Source: Ewingella allii
Lineage (GTDB): Bacteria > Pseudomonadota > Gammaproteobacteria > Enterobacterales > Enterobacteriaceae
DNA length: 64,000 nt
Assembly (NCBI RefSeq): GCF_044430645.1
Contig: NZ_JAWUDN010000001.1
Location: forward strand, 1,302,001-1,366,000
Reading direction: 5' to 3'
The notes below the pieces were generated by a model. It was not told where the DNA came from. It saw only the letters and a list, made by a program, of their open reading frames with translations, and ran no database searches. Each line of letters begins with the position of its first letter. Position 1 is the first letter of the stretch. Position numbers and translations under genes: made by a program. This document shows positions 8,476 to 16,607 of the stretch, in pieces.

Positions 8476-10158
8476 GTGAACATAAACGTCGCTAGTTTGT
8501 TAAACGGGAATTACATCCTGTTATTATTTGTAGTTTTAGCGCTCGGACTTTGTCTGGGAAAAGTACGATTGGGCTCGGTCCAACTCGGAAATTCTATAGG
8601 CGTATTAGTCGTTTCCCTGCTTCTCGGCCAACAACATTTCAGCATTAACACTGAGGCGCTCAATCTCGGTTTCATGCTGTTTATTTTTTGCGTCGGGGTT
8701 GAAGCGGGTCCGAACTTTTTCTCCATTTTCTTCCGCGACGGTAAAAATTACCTGATGCTGGCGCTGGTGATGGTCGGCACGGCGATGCTCCTCGCGCTGG
8801 GACTTGGGCGGCTATTTGGATGGGACATCGGGCTGACCGCCGGTATGCTGGCTGGCTCTATGACCTCCACGCCGGTTCTGGTGGGGGCGGGAGATACTCT
8901 CAGGAACACCCTCGGTGGCAGTAAAATGCTCGGTCCGGAACTGGATAACCTGAGCCTTGGCTATGCCCTGACCTACTTAATCGGCCTGGTGAGCCTGATT
9001 TTTGGCGCGCGCTATCTGCCAAAATTACAGCACCAGGACCTGCCAACCAGCGCCCAACAGATCGCCCGCGAGCGCGGCCTCGACACTGACAGCAAGCGCA
9101 AGGTTTACCTGCCGGTGATCCGCGCGTATCGCGTGGGTCAGGAACTCGTCGCCTGGGCCGACGGGAAGAACCTGCGCGAGCTGGGTATTTATCGCCAGAC
9201 GGGCTGCTACATCGAGCGTATTCGCCGTAACGGCATTTTGGCGACGCCGGATGGCGATGCCGTATTGCAAGTGGGCGACGATATCTCGCTGGTTGGCTAC
9301 CCTGACGCCCACTCGCGCCTTGATCCAAGCTTCCGTAACGGTAAAGAAGTCTTTGACCGCGACCTGCTGGACATGCGCATTGTGACTGAAGAAGTGGTGG
9401 TGAAGAACAGCAGCGCGGTGGGCAAACGCCTGAGCCAACTGAACCTGACCGACCACGGCTGCTTCTTAAACCGCGTTATCCGCAGCCAGATTGAGATGCC
9501 GATCGACGACAGCATCGTACTCAACAAGGGCGACGTGTTGCAGGTCAGTGGTGACGCGCGTCGCGTGAAAGCCGTGGCCGATCGCATCGGGTTTATCTCG
9601 ATTCACAGTCAGGTCACCGACCTGCTGGCCTTCTGCGCCTTCTTTATTCTTGGCCTGATGATTGGCCTAATCACTTTCCAATTTAAGAACTTCAGTTTTG
9701 GCGTCGGCAACGCCGCCGGGCTGCTGTTCGCCGGGATCATGCTCGGCTTCTTACGAGCCAACCACCCTACTTTCGGCTATATCCCGCAGGGCGCGTTGAA
9801 CATGGTGAAGGAGTTCGGCCTGATGGTATTTATGGCCGGAGTAGGCCTGAGTGCCGGTGCGGGGATAAATCAAGGGTTAGGCGCGATTGGTGGCCAGATG
9901 CTGATTTCAGGGTTAATCGTCAGTCTGGTGCCGGTGGTTATCTGCTTTATCTTCGGTGCTTACGTGCTGCGCATGAACCGCGCGCTGCTGTTCGGCGCCA
10001 TCATGGGGGCGCGCACCTGCGCACCGGCCATGGAGATCATCAGCGACACCGCGCGCAGCAACATTCCAGCCCTCGGTTATGCCGGAACCTACGCCATCGC
10101 TAACGTATTGCTGACCTTGGCAGGTACCTTGATAGTGATTGTCTGGCCGGGAGGCTGA
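8476..10158 (+). CDS. ybjL: YbjL, aspartate-alanine exchanger family transporter
   Basis: Inner-membrane transporter of the AAE family (560 residues). It has two blocks of five to six membrane helices around a cytoplasmic region with two RCK_C (TrkA-C) domains, at about residues 200-290 and 295-380. The helix signature LAGSMTSTPVLVGAGDTL and its C-terminal mirror MGARTCAPAMEII are the inverted-repeat motifs of the family. The GTG start (8476) is the same as in E. coli. The substrate is not established. Confidence 0.93.
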   Translation: MNINVASLLNGNYILLLFVVLALGLCLGKVRLGSVQLGNSIGVLVVSLLLGQQHFSINTEALNLGFMLFIFCVGVEAGPNFFSIFFRDGKNYLMLALVMVGTAMLLALGLGRLFGWDIGLTAGMLAGSMTSTPVLVGAGDTLRNTLGGSKMLGPELDNLSLGYALTYLIGLVSLIFGARYLPKLQHQDLPTSAQQIARERGLDTDSKRKVYLPVIRAYRVGQELVAWADGKNLRELGIYRQTGCYIERIRRNGILATPDGDAVLQVGDDISLVGYPDAHSRLDPSFRNGKEVFDRDLLDMRIVTEEVVVKNSSAVGKRLSQLNLTDHGCFLNRVIRSQIEMPIDDSIVLNKGDVLQVSGDARRVKAVADRIGFISIHSQVTDLLAFCAFFILGLMIGLITFQFKNFSFGVGNAAGLLFAGIMLGFLRANHPTFGYIPQGALNMVKEFGLMVFMAGVGLSAGAGINQGLGAIGGQMLISGLIVSLVPVVICFIFGAYVLRMNRALLFGAIMGARTCAPAMEIISDTARSNIPALGYAGTYAIANVLLTLAGTLIVIVWPGG

Positions 10159-10227
10159 TGTAACCCATTGATTCGCAATGCGCGTTAAAAAAATCAATAA
10201 TTTTTTTAGATTTTTGCAGCATTGAAC

Positions 10228-10254
10228 GAACTTTGTTCAGGAAAGGCAGTCTTA
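10228..10254 (+). promoter_or_regulatory. Sigma-E promoter of rybB
   Basis: -35 GAACTTT (10228-10234) and -10 TCTTA (10250-10254), 16 nt from GAACTT to TCTTA, with a start at G10261 6 nt later. This fits the sigma-E consensus (GGAACTT, TCtgA) and the known envelope-stress control of rybB. Confidence 0.8.
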
Positions 10255-10260
10255 ATTAAT

Positions 10261-10340
10261 GCCACTGCTTTTCTTTGAAGTCCCCACTTTGGAGAGCCCG
10301 ATAATCCCGCCTGTTTAGGTTCAAGATTATCGGGTTTTTT
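10261..10340 (+). ncRNA. rybB: RybB small RNA
   Basis: Hfq-dependent sRNA that represses many outer-membrane porin mRNAs when sigma-E is active. The 5' seed GCCACTGCTTTTCTTTGA matches the E. coli seed. The 3' hairpin CCCGATAATC (10297-10306) with GATTATCGGG (10325-10334), followed by TTTTTT, is the intrinsic terminator. The terminator stem has co-varied from the E. coli version while keeping its pairing. It lies next to ybjL, as in E. coli. A prophage is inserted right at the terminator but leaves the RNA intact. Confidence 0.93.
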
Positions 10341-10345
10341 CTTTT
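10328..10345. repeat. attL core, overlapping the rybB terminator
   Basis: TATCGGGTTTTTTCTTTT, identical to 42423-42440. The core is the 3' arm and T-tract of the rybB terminator, so integration regenerates a working terminator. Flanking bases differ on both sides (T/C upstream, C/G downstream), which fixes the repeat length at 18. Confidence 0.88.
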
Positions 10346-10398
10346 CTATTTTTAAATTCCTTTTAAATCAATAAATTAATAAATATAAAGCCATCTAA

Positions 10399-10416
10399 TG
10401 GCGACGGGATGGCGAC
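10399..10416 (+). promoter_or_regulatory. Integrase arm-type sites, left end
   Basis: Two direct copies of TGGCGAC (10399-10405 and 10410-10416), spaced 11 bp start to start, 54 bp inside the attL core. The same pair with the same spacing is found at the other end (42311-42328). Tandem arm sites about one helical turn apart, on both sides of the core, are the pattern used by P2/HP1 integrases. Confidence 0.6.
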
Positions 10417-10422
10417 ATTAAG

Positions 10423-11751
10423 TTAAGCACCTGCTTTCTCTGCAGCAATAAAGGCAGCAATAGTCGCTTCAAAGGTTGAGCCCGGTCGATATGTTTTTGC
10501 TAGTGCATAGCCATAAATGGGTACTTCCTCTGGAACGATATTAGTGGCTTTCAGTAGTGTTGCTACAGCTTTCATTTGAGAACCAGAAGTTACTATATCA
10601 TCGAGTATAATCACTGCTGATGCTGTCTGAGGAAACGGTTTTGTATCCTTGAAAACCCCTAAGGTATCAAGGTGGGGTAAAACCAGCCGCACTCCTGTCG
10701 ACATATGCGCAGGGACTGTAGGCCAGAAACGCTCAACACAAGATCCATTAGAGACTTTAAAATTAATCTGCCCATTCTTTTTTTTCATGTATAGCCACTT
10801 ACACCACCATTGAGCAACTTGATACATTGGAAACGAATGATTACATTCCAATGGTACAGATGCAGGTGTGGCAATCAAATATATATCCCCTGTAATATTT
10901 TTACTCTGAATCCATGTAATAAAATCAAGACAGCTATGGTAAGCAACCTGATGTAAGTAACCAGATGTTCCAATTTTTCCATCTGCATTATAAAACTGCA
11001 TTTTAAATTTTTCTTCTAATTGTTCTGGAGTTAAATCTTTAGATGGTTTAATCACTCGCCTGACATTAAACCAAGTATATTTATCTTGCTGATTATGAGG
11101 GCGCCAAGAGCCTGGGTCCGGGATATATTGTTTAGAATAACCAATATCTTCTGATGGAATGTCAACAATCATACTTTCATCAATTGAAGCTTTTAAAAAA
11201 TGCCTCTCAATATCTGGAGCTACATAGATCATTTCATTTTGATAAAAAGCTTTGATTTTTTCAGCCAGAACATCTAAATTTTCAGCAACTGCTGTCGGCT
11301 GACTCTGTTCAGTTATAAACTTTATGTCAAAATTAGTTAAAGGCGTAAAAAATATCGTTGGACACTTTTTAATATGCCCTAGATAAATATCCCTTGGTGA
11401 GTCACCAATGATGAGTACATTTTCATAATTTGAAAAAATAGGATTTGGTGGAATGCAAGGTTTATGTTGCGCACCGAATACTTTACTTTCTTCAATACGA
11501 ATTCCGTTTATCTCTAATACTGTCTCGCAATATTCTTGTGGGGAATCGGAGAAAATATAAACATCAATTCCCTCATGGATGGCCAGTGCGTTAACATATG
11601 CAACGATCCTAGGGTCAACCGGTGGAGTATTTAAAACGCCAGCCCTCAGAAGTCCACAGATGGCATCACGGCCTGCACGTGTTCTAAGGTAAACATCACA
11701 AGACTCGGTATCAAATAACGTTTTATCTAGATCAAATATGATTGCCTTCAT
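10423..11751 (-). CDS. HAD hydrolase-phosphoribosyltransferase fusion, defence cargo
   Basis: The protein has 442 residues. Residues 1-165 are a HAD phosphatase-like domain with motif I DLDKTLFDTE and the acidic motif GDSPRDIYLG. The C-terminus is a type I phosphoribosyltransferase-like domain with the PRPP loop VIILDDIVTSGSQM (about 374-387). The middle part is not recognised. It lies 25 bp downstream of a DprA-like gene in an AT-rich pair. A DprA plus phosphoribosyltransferase pair has been reported as an antiphage system in P2-type prophages (named DprA-PPRT, as I recall). The chemistry is unknown. The start has an AAGGAA box. Confidence 0.75.
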   Translation of the reverse strand: MKAIIFDLDKTLFDTESCDVYLRTRAGRDAICGLLRAGVLNTPPVDPRIVAYVNALAIHEGIDVYIFSDSPQEYCETVLEINGIRIEESKVFGAQHKPCIPPNPIFSNYENVLIIGDSPRDIYLGHIKKCPTIFFTPLTNFDIKFITEQSQPTAVAENLDVLAEKIKAFYQNEMIYVAPDIERHFLKASIDESMIVDIPSEDIGYSKQYIPDPGSWRPHNQQDKYTWFNVRRVIKPSKDLTPEQLEEKFKMQFYNADGKIGTSGYLHQVAYHSCLDFITWIQSKNITGDIYLIATPASVPLECNHSFPMYQVAQWWCKWLYMKKKNGQINFKVSNGSCVERFWPTVPAHMSTGVRLVLPHLDTLGVFKDTKPFPQTASAVIILDDIVTSGSQMKAVATLLKATNIVPEEVPIYGYALAKTYRPGSTFEATIAAFIAAEKAGA

Positions 11752-11776
11752 GGCGATTCCTTGGTTTAAAGTACCT

Positions 11777-12628
11777 TTATTTTATTAATTTCAATATAGC
11801 TTTATTTTTAGCAACCCATGTATATTCAGGCTCATGAATATTATTTTCTAGAATGTAAAGTGGCTTATTCTGTTCTAAACATGCCTTTATAGCATGTTGC
11901 GTACCACTTTTATCACTGGCACGTGCAACGACAACACCGTGCGTTGATAAACTTACTGTAGTTAAATTTCTATTTGCAAAAGAAGAACCTTGCGTAAGTA
12001 TTCCGATTGGATATTCACTTACTAAAAGATTAGAATTAGCAATTTCTTCTTGTAGGAGTTTATTCTCAGACGGGTAACTTTTATCAAGGGGCGTTCCTAA
12101 CACTGCAATTGTTTTACCACCCAAATCTAGAGCGGTTCGATGTCCTAAAGTATCTGACCCTTTAGCCAAACCACTAACAATCACTTTATACCCTGCATTG
12201 AACAATCGTTTTATAGCTTCAACACCTTGAATACGGTGCAAGTCATTATCGAGCTCCCTAGTGCCTACAAATGCAATGCTTTTAGATAGCTTTAAAATAT
12301 CAGAGTTACCTCTAAAATAAATTATAGGTGGAACCCCTTTAATATCTCTTAAAGTATTTGGATAGCCGGGATCATTAATTGTCAAATAATCCATTTCAAA
12401 CTTTATTTTTGAATACAATGAATCTAGCTTAGTAGCTAGGTCATGATCAATAGGTACCATTGAAAAAAAATGCTCATAAATACCTTCTATGCTTTTAAAT
12501 TCGGTTAGCAGATATTTAAGTTCATCATTAGCTTTTTTTGAGCCCGTTTGAACTTTTTTGCTTAAAATCAAAGCCGCATGTGACCAAGATGCAAGTTTAG
12601 ATGGGCTCAAATCTAGTTTCGTGTCCAT
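11777..12628 (-). CDS. DprA-like SLOG-domain protein, defence cargo
   Basis: The protein has 283 residues. The C-terminal two thirds form a DprA/Smf Rossmann-like (SLOG) domain: FVGTRELD, then VSGLAKGSDTLGHRTALDLG, then TIAVLGTPLDKSYPSEN, then SEYPIG and FANRN. The N-terminal ~90 residues are helical and unlike the SAM domain of chromosomal DprA, and the C-terminal winged helix is missing. It is therefore a phage-borne paralogue rather than the natural-transformation protein. It is first in a two-gene unit with the HAD-phosphoribosyltransferase. It is AT-rich compared with the tail genes beside it. Confidence 0.78.
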   Translation of the reverse strand: MDTKLDLSPSKLASWSHAALILSKKVQTGSKKANDELKYLLTEFKSIEGIYEHFFSMVPIDHDLATKLDSLYSKIKFEMDYLTINDPGYPNTLRDIKGVPPIIYFRGNSDILKLSKSIAFVGTRELDNDLHRIQGVEAIKRLFNAGYKVIVSGLAKGSDTLGHRTALDLGGKTIAVLGTPLDKSYPSENKLLQEEIANSNLLVSEYPIGILTQGSSFANRNLTTVSLSTHGVVVARASDKSGTQHAIKACLEQNKPLYILENNIHEPEYTWVAKNKAILKLIK

Positions 12629-13194
12629 TGAGAATCACTCGATTATCGGTTTGTCATAATGGTAAAAAGTACATTTTCTATGCGTCCAGCAGAGATACAT
12701 ATTATTTCTACACTCCAACATATCTCTTGGCAATTTTTTTACATATTTTTTCAAAAAAAATAATTATAACATTTTGATAAATAAAGGTTAATTTACAAAA
12801 TCAATTACCTCCATTCGAAATCACAGCACATAAAAAAAATAAAAAACACTTAAAATCAATTAATTACACCCTACGCGTATTAATGTATCAGACTTTATTT
12901 TGAAAAATACTGAAATTCTTTTCAATATTTTCAGTTTGGGTTTGCGTGCGAAGTCCCAGGCGGGGCGCGGGCTGGCGCTAGGGTTTGTAGAAAAATGAAA
13001 CTGAAAAAATAAACCAACACAAAAACCGCAGGCGGGTGCGGTGTAGTGCAATTTTCGTCACGTCTCGCTTTGTTTCGTCACCATACCCCCGCCCCTGTCG
13101 CACCCTGTCGGCTTGATCGTTTTTGGTCGGCACGGATTGCGTTTTGAAGGGCGCGGCGCGTGGTGGCCGTTCTAGGCGGGTAAATGACGGGCGT
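12629..13194. other. Noncoding gap; possible cos region
   Basis: There is no supported gene in these 566 bp. 12629-12900 is very AT-rich and should hold the promoter of the dprA-like gene; AAAATCAATTA occurs twice in it. 12930-13194 is sharply GC-richer and has only poor overlapping ORFs. In HP1-type genomes cos lies between the last tail gene and attP, which is this interval. I cannot point to the cohesive-end sequence itself. Confidence 0.35.
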
Positions 13195-13217
13195 AAAAAA
13201 GCCCGCGCGCGGCGGGC
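13195..13217 (-). terminator. Terminator of the phage late operon
   Basis: On the minus strand: GCCCGC, loop CGCGC, GCGGGC, then TTTTTT (13195-13200). It lies 22 bp after the stop of the last late gene. Confidence 0.85.
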
Positions 13218-13239
13218 CTGGGTTTGGCGGGGATGAATG

Positions 13240-14916
13240 CTATCCAATCACGGGTTTATATGTCTTGGCCAGCCCGGTGGCCGTGCTGCCGGTTGCCTTG
13301 ATGGCCGCTGCATTTAACGGTGCGCCGGTGTCCTGGTGCGTATGGGCGGCGGTCAGCTCTGCCAGCTGCTTCACCACGTCCAGGGTTTCAATCATCAGCT
13401 GGCACACGTTGATGCTTTGGCTACCTACCCACACCACCGGCGCGATGATTTCCTGGCGAACAGCGGCCACGCTGCTGCGCAATTTGCCGACCTTCTCAAC
13501 CAGCTGGCCCGCCACGTTAACGCTGCTATTCCCGATCACGTCAGTAGTGGCGTTGCCCTTGATGCTGGCCACAAAGTTGGCCTGAGTGGCCAGGCTGTAA
13601 TCCCCCTCCGCGATTTGTTGCACCGAACCGGCCATCAGCCTGTGCGTGCCTAACACCGTTGTTTTGTCCGTGGCCTGAATGGTGGTTTCCCTGGCTACCA
13701 GCGTTCGGCTTTCATCGTCTGCCTGGATCACTCGGCGCATGGATGATTCGCTAATTGTCTGGTCTGTCTGGCGCTCCCAGTCGCCCGCAACCGTCACGCG
13801 TTGGGATACCCCATCCCGCTGCTGCTGCAACTGCTCCCCCGGCTTGACCGCTGGCAAGCTGTTGCCCTGGGCCATGGTTTGGCGCACAAAAGGCTTATCC
13901 GGGCGGCCATCCGTAAAGCCTACCTCTACCAACGTGCCAACCGGTGGAAACTGGAACATGCCGGACTCACCGCCCGCCATCGGCAAGGGCAGCGGCACGG
14001 CCGGGTAAACCGGCGTTCCCTGCACCGGCTTGCCGTCTGCGTCTAACAGCTGCAAATCGACGGCATAGCGCGGGCGATACGGATCGGCAATATTGCCATT
14101 GCTCACCGGCTCGCTGTGGGCCTCGACGCGGGCCATTTTCGGCAAGTGCAGACCGCTGGCCAGCTCAGGAAAAGCCCCCTCCACTTGGCGCTGAATCGGC
14201 GTCTTCTGTAGCGCCTGGCCGGTGGCCTTATTGCGTGGCGTCCAAGTCAGCGCCATATCATCGTTATGCAGCCTCACCGTGGTGACGCGCTGGCCGTTCA
14301 CCTCAACGCCTGGGCGCAGGGACTGAATAACCGGCACGGTCATGGTGTTGCCCGCCGCCGCGCCCTGGCTAAATTCGTTGGGGATCTCCACCGGCTTACC
14401 TGCAAAAAGTGCATCCGCCGCGCTACCAGCAAACACGCCGCCATCGGGCAGCTGGTACCACACGTAATCGGTGATGGAAAACGCCCGGCCCAGCGCGGCA
14501 AGAAGTTGATAGCCGGTGCCGCTGTGGGTGAAATGGGGGATCGGCTTATCGGCATAGGTGGCCGCTGGAACGGTAAATTCCAGCCCGCTTTCCTCGGTCA
14601 GCCACTTGGCCACGTCACGCAGCGTAGGATGCTGGAACGAACATGGCCAATTGCGCTCGAAGACGCCGACCAGCTCGCGCACAAAAAGGCGCTGATAGCC
14701 GTTATCCGCAGGTTGCGAGCGCTCCACGTAACCGGTGAACCAGCGCAGCACCAATTCAGGATAACCCACGTCCAGGCGCACCAATTTACCCGTAAAATCC
14801 TGATCGGTTTGCGCCGTGATAAATCCCCGGCCGCACGCGCTTAATTCCAGCGCAAGATTGACGTCAACCAGGTGCGCGGCGGTGTTGGATAAGTAGAGTC
14901 TTTTTACCGGTTTCAT
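13240..14916 (-). CDS. Baseplate hub-spike fusion protein (gpD/gpV-like)
   Basis: The protein has 558 residues. The N-terminal ~290 resemble the hub of contractile tails (P2 gpD, VgrG-like), beginning MKPVKRLYLSNTAAHLVDVN. Around residues 325-350 is an OB-fold pattern (FQFPPVGTLVEVGFTDGRPDKPFV), as in gpV or gp5 spike proteins. The rest is repetitive and beta-rich, and AHTHQDTG near residue 530 recalls the HxH iron-binding spike tip. P2 codes the two parts as separate genes; here they are one chain. It overlaps the preceding gene by 4 bp (ATGA) and is the last late gene. The roles are inferred from these patterns. Confidence 0.7.
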   Translation of the reverse strand: MKPVKRLYLSNTAAHLVDVNLALELSACGRGFITAQTDQDFTGKLVRLDVGYPELVLRWFTGYVERSQPADNGYQRLFVRELVGVFERNWPCSFQHPTLRDVAKWLTEESGLEFTVPAATYADKPIPHFTHSGTGYQLLAALGRAFSITDYVWYQLPDGGVFAGSAADALFAGKPVEIPNEFSQGAAAGNTMTVPVIQSLRPGVEVNGQRVTTVRLHNDDMALTWTPRNKATGQALQKTPIQRQVEGAFPELASGLHLPKMARVEAHSEPVSNGNIADPYRPRYAVDLQLLDADGKPVQGTPVYPAVPLPLPMAGGESGMFQFPPVGTLVEVGFTDGRPDKPFVRQTMAQGNSLPAVKPGEQLQQQRDGVSQRVTVAGDWERQTDQTISESSMRRVIQADDESRTLVARETTIQATDKTTVLGTHRLMAGSVQQIAEGDYSLATQANFVASIKGNATTDVIGNSSVNVAGQLVEKVGKLRSSVAAVRQEIIAPVVWVGSQSINVCQLMIETLDVVKQLAELTAAHTHQDTGAPLNAAAIKATGSTATGLAKTYKPVIG

Positions 14917-15455
14917 TCTGGCCCCAATGCGCTATTGATTGGCTTCAGCACTTTGCTTTCAAACCAACTTAGCTTTTCGTCACCCTCGGCCGCCGCCGTT
15001 CCGCCGCTGCCCCCTTTTCCGCCCTGTTTGGTTGTCGCCGTTTTGCCACCGGCGCGGGCTTCGCGCTTCTCGGCTACGCTGCCCTTTTCGCGCAGGGTAA
15101 ACGTCACCAGCCAGGCCATTTTCCCATCCTGCGGCGGTGCGTCCACCGCGCCGGAAAATGTACCCTCCCGGAAGTTAACCGCCTGGGCCGCCAGGTTGGC
15201 CACGCGGTAGGTTTGTAACTTCCCGCTGGCGTCTTTGGCTTCGGCCAGCTCAAAAATGCGCTTCAAAATATTGGCTTTACGAAAAGGAATGATGCCGGAA
15301 ATGCGCAGCTCCTTGGCTTTGATGCCCTGCTCCGCGTTGTTCGTGCTCGAGGACTGGCCGGACTGGTCTTTTTCCTGAAATTGCAGCGTTGGCGTCACTT
15401 TCATGGCCAGCAGCGCAATGGCCTCACCGTTCAGCGCGAGCGTGGTGATTGTCAT
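14913..15455 (-). CDS. Baseplate complex protein, HP1/K139 type
   Basis: 180 residues, with no enzyme motif. The first 130 residues are beta-rich (ELRISGIIPFRKANILKRIFELAEAKD), followed by a low-complexity linker rich in Gly, Lys and Ala (about 130-158) and a short C-terminal tail. Its place, between the fibre/assembly genes and the hub-spike gene, fits a baseplate or hub-adaptor protein, the role usually given to gpU-like or baseplate-complex proteins in this branch. Assignment is by position. Its start overlaps the previous gene by 32 bp. Confidence 0.5.
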   Translation of the reverse strand: MTITTLALNGEAIALLAMKVTPTLQFQEKDQSGQSSSTNNAEQGIKAKELRISGIIPFRKANILKRIFELAEAKDASGKLQTYRVANLAAQAVNFREGTFSGAVDAPPQDGKMAWLVTFTLREKGSVAEKREARAGGKTATTKQGGKGGSGGTAAAEGDEKLSWFESKVLKPINSALGPE

Positions 15456-16152
15456 TTATCATGCCCTCCAATGGCGATAAATCCGGGCCAGTAAAGAGCG
15501 TGGCCAGGGTAAAAATAGCGTCCTGCTGTGGGATATTTTTTTGCAGCTCACTGGCGATAAATGCCGGGGTTCCCTTGGCGGTAAACACCCACGCCGGGGC
15601 CGCCTTGCCCTGCAAGTCTGCTAACGCCTGGCCAATGCCGGTTAGTGCCGTGCTCCGGGCCTTGGCAAAATCGGATAGTGCGGAAATTAGACCGCCAACG
15701 CTCGCGCCGGTGGCCGCCTCTGTCTTAGCCTCGGCAATGCGCTGCGCATTCATGGCCAAACGGTTAGTGGCGGTTGATAACGGTACCGCTGGCGGCAAAC
15801 CGCCCGCCAGCTTGCCGGGGATCTGCATTTTTGTAATGGCGAGCGTTGCCGCTTCCTGCGCCCGGCGTGCCACCTGGGAAAACACCGGCAGAGGCAGGAC
15901 GGTAGAAAACGCCGCCAGGTTATTCATGAATTCCGCCTGAGACGTTGCGCAGACCATAAACACCACTGCGCTGATCTCGCCATCGTCGCCGGTCAGCTTG
16001 CTGGCCAGGTAATGCGTGGCGTTTTTCGGGCTTAAATAGCTGCCCTCGCCCGCCTCCTGGCCAACGCCATAAACCCACGGATGCACCGGCAAAACAGAGC
16101 ACGCCAGAGCGGCCATGTTCTGGCCAATACTTAACGTCGCTTTACGCCACAT
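15424..16152 (-). CDS. Phage tail protein of unknown role
   Basis: 242 residues from the ATG at 16152, which overlaps the fibre-assembly stop (TAATG), giving translational coupling. The N-terminus has WRKATLSIGQNMAALACSVL, and the middle is helical and Ala-rich (about 100-180). No motif names a function. Genes in this position of HP1/K139-type phages are annotated simply as tail proteins, so a baseplate role is likely but unproven. Confidence 0.5.
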   Translation of the reverse strand: MWRKATLSIGQNMAALACSVLPVHPWVYGVGQEAGEGSYLSPKNATHYLASKLTGDDGEISAVVFMVCATSQAEFMNNLAAFSTVLPLPVFSQVARRAQEAATLAITKMQIPGKLAGGLPPAVPLSTATNRLAMNAQRIAEAKTEAATGASVGGLISALSDFAKARSTALTGIGQALADLQGKAAPAWVFTAKGTPAFIASELQKNIPQQDAIFTLATLFTGPDLSPLEGMINDNHHARAER

Positions 16153-16607
16153 TACTGCGGCACCTCGGGCCAAGCGATATTTTGCGAGGCTGTATCAACT
16201 CGACTAACAACCACGCGGTATTTGCGCCACTCGTCAAAACGGCGCTTTTCTTCGTCTGTGGCAATACCCAAATCAACGGCATCACTTAATACGCTCAGTA
16301 CCTGGCCCGCTTCGCTCAATCTGTCGCTTTTAATCTTTTCCGCCTGCTCAACGGCAACCGCATCGGCTGTTTTGAACAGCGTCCAGTCATCCCGCTCCCA
16401 AAAATAAATTCCCCCGTTCTGTGGGGCTTTGTTCACCTTCCCAAATTTACCCGTCTTCAATTTCTTATAGATTTCGATACCGTATTCCGTATCGGCATCA
16501 GGGGCAGACGTGAACGGGATAACGCTCCCGTCTTCCAGCGTGACGTCACAGTCAATATGGGTGTTAACGTTGGTTGTGCGTGGGTTAGTTAGCAATGAAT
16601 ATTTCAT
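16152..16607 (-). CDS. Tail fibre assembly chaperone
   Basis: 151 residues from the ATG at 16607, which overlaps the fibre stop by 4 bp (ATGA); longer readings have no such coupling. It is a Tfa-type chaperone: a beta-rich N-terminus ending WERDDWTLFKTAD, a helical middle (AEKIKSDRLSEAGQVLSVLSD) and the C-terminal signature FDEWRKYRVVVSRVD. It assists trimerisation of the fibre encoded just upstream. Confidence 0.88.
   Translation of the reverse strand: MKYSLLTNPRTTNVNTHIDCDVTLEDGSVIPFTSAPDADTEYGIEIYKKLKTGKFGKVNKAPQNGGIYFWERDDWTLFKTADAVAVEQAEKIKSDRLSEAGQVLSVLSDAVDLGIATDEEKRRFDEWRKYRVVVSRVDTASQNIAWPEVPQ

Noticed and set aside
10403..10422. Truncated host gene at the prophage left end
   Set aside because: RybB is complete and the flank beyond the core is phage DNA with arm sites; no host gene is cut at attL.
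11777..12628. Chromosomal dprA (natural transformation)
   Set aside because: The domain order differs from chromosomal DprA, the gene is within a prophage, and its partner is a phosphoribosyltransferase gene.
12860..13247. Two overlapping minus-strand frames before the late terminator
   Set aside because: One runs through the late-operon terminator, both have odd Arg-rich composition and no RBS. I treat the segment as noncoding and possibly cos.
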